A DNA stretch of 16,684 bases, taken from contig JAOZRH010000024.1 in NCBI GenBank assembly GCA_029931905.1, positions 1 to 16,684 on the forward strand, given 5' to 3'. The translations under genes and the position numbers were made by a program. The stretch comes from Fidelibacterota bacterium (lineage in GTDB: Bacteria; Fidelibacterota; Fidelibacteria; Fidelibacterales; Fidelibacteraceae). Under the pieces are notes generated by a model, which saw only the letters and a list, made by a program, of their open reading frames with translations, ran no database searches and was not told the DNA's origin. Below are positions 1 through 5,967 of the stretch, in pieces (positions within the stretch are counted from its first letter, which is position 1; each line of letters opens with the position of its first letter).

Positions 1-8
1 ATGATATT

Positions 9-794
9 TTATCCATTTTCTAAACGATAATGACCTGATAATTCAAGACCTCTTGATGTTGCAAATTTACAACATTCTATTAGTGCATTTTTTTGCCAAC
101 CAACAAAATCGTAAAAATATATTCCTGATGCTGGATCTTGTATTGTTAAACGTGTAATATTATCTGCAAAAGCAAAAGTACACATAGGTCTTTGACTTTG
201 CCAATCTTGTCCAGTTTCCTGGAAAAGTTGTTCCAAACAAGTGAATGAATCACCAGTTTTAGATTCAAGTAATCTAAAACTTCCAGAAGCATAAACTGTA
301 CCTGTTGTAAGACGTTGTAGTTTATTATAAAATACAACATGTTTTTGAATAGCTCCTTGGGGAATATTGAAAAAACTAATTCTCAGATTACCAAATTGAA
401 TATTGTATGAAATACTTACAAATTGTGCTTCATTTTGATCTGGATTACCTTCTGATGTGCCTTCGATTTTTGAATTTAACAACCAAAATAAATCAATAAT
501 TTTGTATTTTGGTTGGTTATTATTCTGATGAAAACCCCCTCCAAAATTTTGTGGAGAACTAAAACCTCCACTTGTGTTTGGCTGTGGATTGAAACCTCCT
601 GGAGATCCAAATGGTGAATTATTTGGAGGAGGATTAGTTGTGCCTAGATTCTGTGTTGGATTAGCACCAGTTTGAATAGATGAAGTTTGTGGAACTTCCG
701 TTTTTTGATTAACATTTTCAGAACCAAATGGAGCATCATCCACAACCATATTTTCTGTTGGAGTTGTTTGATTTGGGTTAAAATTGTTTTCCAT
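9..794 (-). CDS. Hypothetical protein with Pro/Asn/Gly-rich N-terminal tail
   Basis: The 261-aa product is not recognised. Residues 1-95 are low complexity, rich in Asn, Pro, Gly, Gln and Thr, with FGSP/GGF-type patches, and are probably disordered. From about residue 96 (PKYKIIDLFWLLN) the sequence becomes a normal mixed globular domain, rich in aromatic residues and probably largely beta, with no motif I can name. The start is supported by a strong Shine-Dalgarno sequence (AAGGAGGAG) just upstream of ATG. It is the last gene of the unit that begins at the polymerase leader, 14 bp after the preceding gene. A disordered tail on a compact domain is common in nucleic-acid-binding and structural phage proteins, but the sequence does not decide between these. 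The coding frame is convincing; the function is unknown. Confidence 0.8.
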   Translation of the reverse strand: MENNFNPNQTTPTENMVVDDAPFGSENVNQKTEVPQTSSIQTGANPTQNLGTTNPPPNNSPFGSPGGFNPQPNTSGGFSSPQNFGGGFHQNNNQPKYKIIDLFWLLNSKIEGTSEGNPDQNEAQFVSISYNIQFGNLRISFFNIPQGAIQKHVVFYNKLQRLTTGTVYASGSFRLLESKTGDSFTCLEQLFQETGQDWQSQRPMCTFAFADNITRLTIQDPASGIYFYDFVGWQKNALIECCKFATSRGLELSGHYRLENG

Positions 795-808
795 ATTTTT
801 TCTCCTCC

Positions 809-1096
809 TTATTCAACATGAATTGATTTATTTGACCATGTATTATTTGAAAAAAAGAAAACATAAGTTTCTTCTTTATTAGTCTTTTTTAAATCAATTG
901 CAATAGCATATTTTGTTTTAACATTTTTTGGTAATTTTTTAAAAGAATCGACTGATTTGTACCAAAATAAATTTTCAGAATCTGTTACAGCTACTGGACA
1001 ATGATAATCATCCTTTTTGATAACTTCAATAATGTCATTAACACCATATTCTGAATAACCAATATTATATAATGCTTTACGAAGAACATTTTCCAT
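809..1096 (-). CDS. Hypothetical 95-aa protein
   Basis: A small protein I do not recognise. The N-terminal 30 residues look helical (LRKALYNIGYSEYGVNDIIEVI). The rest alternates Lys-rich and aromatic stretches, ending FFFSNNTWSNKSIHVE. No signal peptide, membrane segment or cysteine motif is visible. The ATG is preceded by AGAGG at normal spacing. It lies 11 bp after the Cys-rich gene on its right and 14 bp before the Pro/Asn-rich gene on its left, so all three are probably translated from the polymerase N-half transcript. The frame is supported by operon position and ribosome binding site only. Confidence 0.7.
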   Translation of the reverse strand: MENVLRKALYNIGYSEYGVNDIIEVIKKDDYHCPVAVTDSENLFWYKSVDSFKKLPKNVKTKYAIAIDLKKTNKEETYVFFFSNNTWSNKSIHVE

Positions 1097-1107
1097 CCTT
1101 CAACCTC

Positions 1108-1302
1108 TTATTTCAAAGATCGATCTTTTTTAAAATTTCTAAAGATTCGGCTTACACATGATTGACAAATTACAATTTTCTTTTTGAAGAACAAAACTGT
1201 TGGGATTTTGAAACAGAAACATTCACGATTAACTATTCCACAAAGATCACAAGTTTCATCTTTTCCGTACCAGGATCTAACTTTCAACTTCTCTAAAAAC
1301 AT
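1108..1302 (-). CDS. Small putative zinc-binding protein
   Basis: A 64-aa basic protein with a cysteine pattern typical of a small zinc-binding fold: CDLC near the N-terminus, then CFC, then CQSC about 20 residues later, followed by a Lys/Arg-rich tail. It is not assigned to a family. Two starts are possible. The upstream ATG at 1308 overlaps the polymerase stop as ATGA but sits only 1-2 nt from the AAGGAG site, while the ATG at 1302 has normal spacing from it, so I prefer 1302. The gene directly follows the N-terminal polymerase fragment and is probably translationally coupled to it. A nucleic-acid-binding accessory role is possible but is inference. Confidence 0.7.
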   Translation of the reverse strand: MFLEKLKVRSWYGKDETCDLCGIVNRECFCFKIPTVLFFKKKIVICQSCVSRIFRNFKKDRSLK

Positions 1303-1304
1303 TT

Positions 1305-3650
1305 TCATTCTCCTTCTAATTGTGAAAGCAATTTTTCAGCTATAATTTGGCTTATTTTTAAAGTTAAACGACCTTGAACAGTTATTGCTTTAGCTAATTC
1401 TGAATTACTATAACGATAACTAGAAAGACCAAAAAGACCGTAAGTTGTATTACTTACAATTTTAACAGCTAATTGCATTCTATCATATTTATTGTATTCT
1501 TCGGAACCAACGGGATATTCATTTCGTTTCTTTTTATAATTGTCTCGTCTGGCTTTCATATTTTTCAAAAATTCTGAGAATAAACCTATTTCTTTTTCAT
1601 GTTTTGAAAATAATGCACCAGAAAGAGTAACTGATAAATCATTATCCTTTAAATATTTTTCAAAGTCTGATGATAATATTTTACGAACTTGGATGGTTGG
1701 TTCGTTTATATTTTCAATAATATAAATATAATCACTATTAAATTCGCCGTTCAATAAATAATTATAAGTAAAAGTATTATATTCTTTTAATCCTTTCACA
1801 TCAGTTATCATATTGGTTAATGGAATAAAGTAGTTTTTTAAAAAGACATAATCTCGTATATCTTCATTTCTAAAGACTTTTGCTAAATTTGAACCACAGT
1901 CTTTTAATTTTAACGTTAAATAAACTATAATATAATATATAATTTGAACAGCATCACCCATATTTTGAAATTGTTTTTTCTTTACATATGATTTACAAAT
2001 TTTAGCTAATTGATTATACATTAATGATGGAAATGGTAAAGATTTATTAACATGTTTGTTTAATAAATCAATAAAATCATAACATATGGGATCAATTATT
2101 TTTCCTTTGAATGAATTAAATGATATATTGTGTTGACGAATCATGCTCGGATAAAGAGCAGTGGCGTCTAAATCCGCAATTATACCATCTCTAATATCAT
2201 ATACGCTTCTGAGCGGTGCCTCTTTCACATATGCTCCTACGAAACGTGAAGTAAATTTCGTAAAAGTATTAGCATCAATTTCTTTAATATTATAATTTTT
2301 GTTTAATTGAATTTTTGGAAGAGGAAGTTTCTGAATTTCTTCTTTAGAAATTGAAACTTTCTTTTCATCTATAATTCCAAATCTAACATTTTTATTTTGA
2401 CTTCTGAGTTCGTGAAAAACGAAATTATCGAAAAGAACACTTGATCCTCTCAAAGATGCACTGAAAGGTGTATACATAATTCTTCTTAACATATTGTGTA
2501 ATTGAATATGTTGTAGTTTTTGATTTAACTTATTAACCAAAACGACATCAATTATATTATATAATAAATAATTTTCAGGATCTTTGAGATAAAAGTTGTC
2601 AATTGATATACCAGTATCTTTATATTCTAATTTTTTTAAATTAAGTTCTTGTGATGAAATCCAATCCAAACTGTACTTTGGTTGGGTTTTTCCATAATTC
2701 ATCCCACCTTCTGCTCGAGGAACATAAAGATGACGGATATCAGCTAATGGATATTCACAAATTTGAATTAAAGGTCTACCATGATATGAACGATATGTTA
2801 CTTGTCCAAATTTTGATAAAATGGAATTTACACGATCTTTGTTCTCATTAAATAGATTCATTAATCTATTATAAATATACGGAAGATCAAAGAAGTCAGC
2901 ATTGAAACCTGATAAGATCAAGGGATCAATCTCATGGATACGTTTCCAAGATTCAGTTATTAATTCAATTTCATTCGAGAAAATATGAATTTTAATATTT
3001 TCATCTTCGTCTAAATATTTGTTTTCAATTAAATAGTCTTTAAATTTTTTTTCAAGTTCTGAAATTTTGTCTTTTGGAAATAAATTAGTATTTTCACTAA
3101 TTAGCATGAAAAATGATTCATATGTTTTTTCAAATGTACTGTAAATTGTATTACTAACAATTGGATATTTTGCAGCTTCTGGCGCTGGGAATTCACCAGC
3201 GTTATTAGTAAAACATTCAATATCAAAAAATAAAATGTTTAAATCTTGTTCCTTTGTGATATTATCATGTTTATAATTTAAATAATGATTTGTACTATAA
3301 AATGATGAGTATTCGAGATCAAAGTTATAAATTTGGTATGGATTAATTTGACCATTTTTTAATGCATTAATAAATTCTTGTTCGTTGATTTCTTGCAAAT
3401 ATGATACCTCCGTTAAAAAGATTTTACAGTTCCAACAATCAAGAAGAACTTTTCGATTAATTTCTGGTTTTTTAGATATAGAGACAGATGCAACAATTTG
3501 TGTTTCTGATAATTTATTTTTTGAATTTGAGACTTTGATTCTTGGTCCATGTTTAGCTTTTCCTCTCACACTAATCCAAATAACTACTGGAATATTGGTT
3601 GTTTTTGGTCTCAAATTCGACATCTCAAAAAGAGATTGAATTGGTAACAT
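1305..3650 (-). CDS. B-family DNA polymerase, N-terminal part (exonuclease + palm/fingers), split gene
   Basis: This 781-aa protein is the N-terminal part of a T4 gp43-like replicative polymerase. The 3'-5' exonuclease motifs are present: Exo I FFDIE (about 141-145), Exo II GFNADFFD (248-255) and Exo III YNIID (364-368). Polymerase motif A is DATALYPS (Asp495), and motif B is KIVSNTTYG (about 730-738). The protein stops at SQLEGE about 43 residues after motif B, before motif C, so it lacks the second catalytic aspartate pair and the thumb. Those are encoded by the gene at 5968-7317, which lies upstream in the opposite order. The ATG at 3650 is chosen because GAAGGAAG precedes it; an in-frame extension to 3833 (61 aa) falls inside a GC-rich, hairpin-filled leader and does not look like protein. 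The two products presumably assemble into one enzyme. Confidence 0.93.
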   Translation of the reverse strand: MLPIQSLFEMSNLRPKTTNIPVVIWISVRGKAKHGPRIKVSNSKNKLSETQIVASVSISKKPEINRKVLLDCWNCKIFLTEVSYLQEINEQEFINALKNGQINPYQIYNFDLEYSSFYSTNHYLNYKHDNITKEQDLNILFFDIECFTNNAGEFPAPEAAKYPIVSNTIYSTFEKTYESFFMLISENTNLFPKDKISELEKKFKDYLIENKYLDEDENIKIHIFSNEIELITESWKRIHEIDPLILSGFNADFFDLPYIYNRLMNLFNENKDRVNSILSKFGQVTYRSYHGRPLIQICEYPLADIRHLYVPRAEGGMNYGKTQPKYSLDWISSQELNLKKLEYKDTGISIDNFYLKDPENYLLYNIIDVVLVNKLNQKLQHIQLHNMLRRIMYTPFSASLRGSSVLFDNFVFHELRSQNKNVRFGIIDEKKVSISKEEIQKLPLPKIQLNKNYNIKEIDANTFTKFTSRFVGAYVKEAPLRSVYDIRDGIIADLDATALYPSMIRQHNISFNSFKGKIIDPICYDFIDLLNKHVNKSLPFPSLMYNQLAKICKSYVKKKQFQNMGDAVQIIYYIIVYLTLKLKDCGSNLAKVFRNEDIRDYVFLKNYFIPLTNMITDVKGLKEYNTFTYNYLLNGEFNSDYIYIIENINEPTIQVRKILSSDFEKYLKDNDLSVTLSGALFSKHEKEIGLFSEFLKNMKARRDNYKKKRNEYPVGSEEYNKYDRMQLAVKIVSNTTYGLFGLSSYRYSNSELAKAITVQGRLTLKISQIIAEKLLSQLEGE

Positions 3651-3663
3651 TTTCTTCCTTCTC

Positions 3664-3826
3664 GTCAAAAAAAATCTTTTGGGGATTCTTTGCTCCCGAC
3701 ACGAAACTTCAATGTGTCGGAGCTCTCCTCCTGACCCGACGGAATCCCCGTCGTCGGAACCAGGTTTTTCCGCAGTCTTATTGGGTGACGGCACCCCGCG
3801 GTCGGTGCCGGACTCTTTCGTCAATT
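3664..3826 (-). ncRNA. GC-rich structured leader RNA upstream of polymerase N-half
   Basis: This stretch is far more GC-rich than anything around it except the tRNAs, as expected for structured RNA in an AT-rich genome. Three perfect or near-perfect hairpins are visible: CGGCACC/GGTGCCG (3789-3795 with 3804-3810), CGACGG/CCGTCG (3737-3742 with 3748-3753) and an approximately 10-bp stem (3692-3702 with 3714-3723). The first two have short closing helices (3774-3777 with 3811-3814; 3730-3733 with 3761-3764). Two loops have complements outside their stems: CCGC in loop 1 with GCGG at 3770-3773, and GGATT in loop 2 with AATCC at 3683-3687. Next to the latter is an alternative weak hairpin (AAAGAATC with GATTTTTT) in a U-run, which could be a terminator. 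It begins just after a promoter-like motif and ends next to the ribosome binding site. T4 gp43 represses its own mRNA through a leader hairpin, so a regulatory role is plausible. I recognise no known class. Confidence 0.55.
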
Positions 3827-3831
3827 GTAAC

Positions 3832-3857
3832 ATTTCTTTATAAAATTAGAGAAAATT
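3832..3857 (-). promoter_or_regulatory. Putative phage promoter (ATAAAGAAAT class)
   Basis: On the minus strand the motif reads TTTTATAAAGAAAT with an upstream TTTTC-type T-run. The same ATAAAGAAAT core recurs at about 4212, 8855 and 16104, always between genes and on the coding strand. Here it lies between the terminator at 3862 and the GC-rich polymerase leader. It resembles the T4 late promoter TATAAATA more than a sigma-70 promoter, as there is no TTGACA. The promoter role is inferred from repetition and position. Confidence 0.5.
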
Positions 3858-3861
3858 AAAA

Positions 3862-3882
3862 TGGGTGGAACGAGTCCACCCA
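3862..3882 (-). terminator. Intrinsic terminator
   Basis: TGGGTGGA pairs with TCCACCCA around a 5-nt loop, followed on the minus strand by ATTTTAATTTTC. It lies 5 bp after the stop codon of the two-TM protein and ends that transcript before the polymerase leader starts. Confidence 0.75.
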
Positions 3883-3887
3883 CAGGA

Positions 3888-4148
3888 TCATTCAAACTTT
3901 CGATACAAAACATTATTAATAGACCACAAACAAGTTCCAAGTATGACAAATGAAATAGGAATTGAAAAACTTGAACTTATCCAATAATTTTTAATCCATT
4001 CAATATATCTCTCTTTACCGAGAAAATCTTGGTAAAGAGAGACTAGTGCTAATACTAAAGCTCCTCCGGTCCACATTCCAATCTTAAATAATCTTCGAAG
4101 ATCTTTTAAAGTAAACATTTTTTTATCTTCAAATTTTTTTTCTAACAT
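3888..4148 (-). CDS. Small membrane protein with two predicted TM helices
   Basis: An 86-aa protein with a basic N-terminus (LEKKFEDKKMF..LKDLRRLFKIG). A hydrophobic segment follows (WTGGALVLALVSLY, about 26-39), then a charged linker with DFLGKERYIEWIKNYW. A second hydrophobic segment follows (FSIPISFVILGTCLWSI, about 61-77), and the tail is short and basic. Size and layout fit a holin-like or small inner-membrane phage protein, but that is only topology; no family is recognised. The ATG has a good AAAGGAG site. It is transcribed from its own promoter-like motif at 4212 and ended by the terminator at 3862, so it is a single-gene unit. Beside it lies a small secreted Cys-rich protein, suggesting a pair acting at the cell envelope, for instance in lysis or superinfection exclusion. 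Confidence 0.75.
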   Translation of the reverse strand: MLEKKFEDKKMFTLKDLRRLFKIGMWTGGALVLALVSLYQDFLGKERYIEWIKNYWISSSFSIPISFVILGTCLWSINNVLYRKFE

Positions 4149-4211
4149 GTGTTTTCTCCTTTTGAAAAAACAAAAAATGGATACCCATGAGTCTTAGGTG
4201 TTTTTTTTATT

Positions 4212-4237
4212 ATTTCTTTATAAAAATTGAAAATATT
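4212..4237 (-). promoter_or_regulatory. Putative phage promoter (ATAAAGAAAT class)
   Basis: The minus strand reads TATTTTC, four bases further on TTTTTATAAAGAAAT, and then AATAA. It begins just after the terminator at 4241 and lies about 65 bp before the start of the two-TM gene. It is one of four matching motifs in the window, all intergenic and all on the coding strand. Confidence 0.5.
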
Positions 4238-4240
4238 AAA

Positions 4241-4267
4241 AAGCGGGAGTTGATAAAACTCCCGCTT
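4241..4267 (-). terminator. Intrinsic terminator
   Basis: An 11-bp stem AAGCGGGAGTT/AACTCCCGCTT with a 5-nt loop, followed on the minus strand by a T-rich stretch (TTTTTAATATTTTC). It lies 7 bp after the stop of the secreted Cys-rich protein and closes the unit containing the polymerase C-half and the AAA+ ATPase. Confidence 0.85.
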
Positions 4268-4273
4268 ATATAC

Positions 4274-4555
4274 TTATTTTGAACAATGAAAACATTCTGT
4301 ATGTTTTCCATCATAATCAAAACATACTTTAACAATTGGACAAAAACATGTATATGTGTATTTTCCTAAAATATGAAGTCGAATAACATTTGGAGAAGAA
4401 AACTTTTCATCATCTGTGAAAAGTAATAATCTCACTGGTATAGTTTGAATTGACACAGTCACAGTTCCATTATCGTTAAATTGTACAGTATTTTGACTTT
4501 GACAAAACGCTACATCACAAAGAAGAATCAAAACGACTAGAAGTGTATATTTCAT
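4274..4555 (-). CDS. Small secreted Cys-rich protein
   Basis: A 93-aa protein with a clear signal peptide: MK, then a hydrophobic core YTLLVVLILL, then CDVAFCQS with a plausible signal peptidase I site after AFC. VAFC is a poor lipobox because Phe precedes the Cys. The mature part is beta-like (NTVQFNDNGTVTVSIQTIPVRLLLF) and ends in a cysteine cluster (CFC, VC, ECFHC) that could form disulfides outside the cytoplasm or bind metal. No family is recognised. The start has an AGGAAAAT site, and the gene begins 10 bp after the AAA+ ATPase. An exported protein in a replication operon is unusual; superinfection exclusion or an envelope effect is a guess from location and signal peptide. Confidence 0.75.
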   Translation of the reverse strand: MKYTLLVVLILLCDVAFCQSQNTVQFNDNGTVTVSIQTIPVRLLLFTDDEKFSSPNVIRLHILGKYTYTCFCPIVKVCFDYDGKHTECFHCSK

Positions 4556-4565
4556 AAGAATTTTC

Positions 4566-5960
4566 CTATAAAATAGTATTGTTTATTTTTGATAGTTTGA
4601 TATGTCTTGAAGCAAATTCAAAATCTGTTAATTTGATTTCTCTCATTTCACTAACAGAAAATTGAACTGCTGAACGAACTACACTCATTATTGTAGCTCC
4701 TGTGATTTCACTTTCAAGAACATGTTTTAAACGATTTCTAACACTTTCGTAATTTAAATTTACATTATATAGTTTTAAATGTTCTTTTAAAATTTTTTCT
4801 TTTAATTTAAATGTAGGATAATCAAAAAAATGAACACGATCAATTCGACCATGTCGAATAGCTGCTTCATCTATTCCTTTTAATAAATTTGTAGTAGCTA
4901 TAGTTATTACATTTTCACTATCTTTTGAATCTTCTAAAATTTTTAGGAGTTCATTAGAAATGTGTTCTGCTGATGTTTTGCGATCATCAAGAGATCTTGA
5001 TGCTGCAATCAAATCAAAATCTTCAAGAATTACTAATGATGGAGCGCAATCATTAGCCATTTTATAAACATCAGAAATGGAATAATCATTTCCAGCAAAT
5101 ACTTCTGAAGATTTGAAGTAGTAGAATATTGTGCCACCATTTTTTTTAAATTCATCAACTAAAGCTTTAACACTTATTGTTTTTCCAGTACCTGGAGCTC
5201 CATGAATCATTATTCCTCTTTTGATTTTGATATTCTTATCTTGGAATGTTTCAAAATTTTTTGCAAATTTGATAATTAAATTTACCTCTTTTTCAAAATC
5301 TTCTGTCATCGCAATCTGATTAATATTAAATTTACATTTTTCAGATACGATAGATAATGATCCTTCATCTATATGACATATTTGATTTTTTAAAATTTGA
5401 TATTTTTTAAGAAGATTTTGAACTTCATTATAAATATCTTCTTTGTCTTCTTTTTTACAAACTATCCACAAGAAATATTTTGAAAAATTTGAATAATCAT
5501 CAACTATCAATTGTGGAAGAAGAAGATATTTTTTTCGAATAATTAAACTTTGTGGTTTATCGGTAAAAACAGTTTTGTTAATTTTCAAATCTAATGAACA
5601 TTGGTAATCTCCAATATTTTTAAATTTAGAACCATTAAAATATCTTTTTTTATTTCTATTAAATAGATGTTGAACATCTTTTTCGTTGTCTAAAATTTGG
5701 GTTGTAATCCAAGACAGATCTATAAGATCTAAATTATCAATTTTTATAAATTCACATTCAGAGGGTTTAAGATTAATTTCTTGACAAAGTTTTATTTTTC
5801 CAAAATGGTCTTTCTTTTTTGTTACTTCCTTACCATATTTGAGAATTCGACCAAGAACATTCATGTCTTTTTTAAACTTCTCGAGTATCTCCACAGTTTC
5901 TTTATTAAATACAAGATTACCTAATTCATCGGACTTAATCACTAGATCTTTTTTTGACAT
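4566..5960 (-). CDS. AAA+ ATPase with unrecognised N-terminal domain
   Basis: A 464-aa protein. The C-terminal half is a classical AAA+ module: Walker A GAPGTGKT (254-261), Walker B LVILED (309-314), sensor 1 region TIATTNLL with Asn358, and arginine-finger region RHGRIDR (369-375). A helical lid follows. This pattern is closest to the Cdc48/FtsH/Bcs1-like classical AAA clade rather than to clamp loaders. Residues 1-230 are a separate Lys-rich domain I do not recognise, presumably for substrate or partner binding. No protease motif is seen. The gene starts 7 bp after the polymerase C-half and precedes the secreted protein, so it lies between the two polymerase parts. An unfoldase or assembly role for the split polymerase is possible but is only positional inference. 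Confidence 0.88.
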   Translation of the reverse strand: MSKKDLVIKSDELGNLVFNKETVEILEKFKKDMNVLGRILKYGKEVTKKKDHFGKIKLCQEINLKPSECEFIKIDNLDLIDLSWITTQILDNEKDVQHLFNRNKKRYFNGSKFKNIGDYQCSLDLKINKTVFTDKPQSLIIRKKYLLLPQLIVDDYSNFSKYFLWIVCKKEDKEDIYNEVQNLLKKYQILKNQICHIDEGSLSIVSEKCKFNINQIAMTEDFEKEVNLIIKFAKNFETFQDKNIKIKRGIMIHGAPGTGKTISVKALVDEFKKNGGTIFYYFKSSEVFAGNDYSISDVYKMANDCAPSLVILEDFDLIAASRSLDDRKTSAEHISNELLKILEDSKDSENVITIATTNLLKGIDEAAIRHGRIDRVHFFDYPTFKLKEKILKEHLKLYNVNLNYESVRNRLKHVLESEITGATIMSVVRSAVQFSVSEMREIKLTDFEFASRHIKLSKINNTIL

Positions 5961-5967
5961 TTTTTTG

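Noticed and set aside
3664..3826. Group I intron or self-cleaving ribozyme in the polymerase leader
   Set aside because: I could not find the group I P3-P7 core, or hammerhead, twister or HDV conserved bases; and the leader does not interrupt coding sequence.
3651..3833. 61-aa in-frame N-terminal extension of the polymerase N-half
   Set aside because: It falls within the GC-rich hairpin region, has no ribosome binding site at its ATG and reads as biased, non-polymerase sequence. A good site precedes the ATG at 3650.
3385..3859. Plus-strand open frames opposite the polymerase N-terminus and leader
   Set aside because: They lie opposite a clearly coding polymerase gene or the leader RNA, show no recognisable motif, and no plus-strand promoter or operon context is seen.
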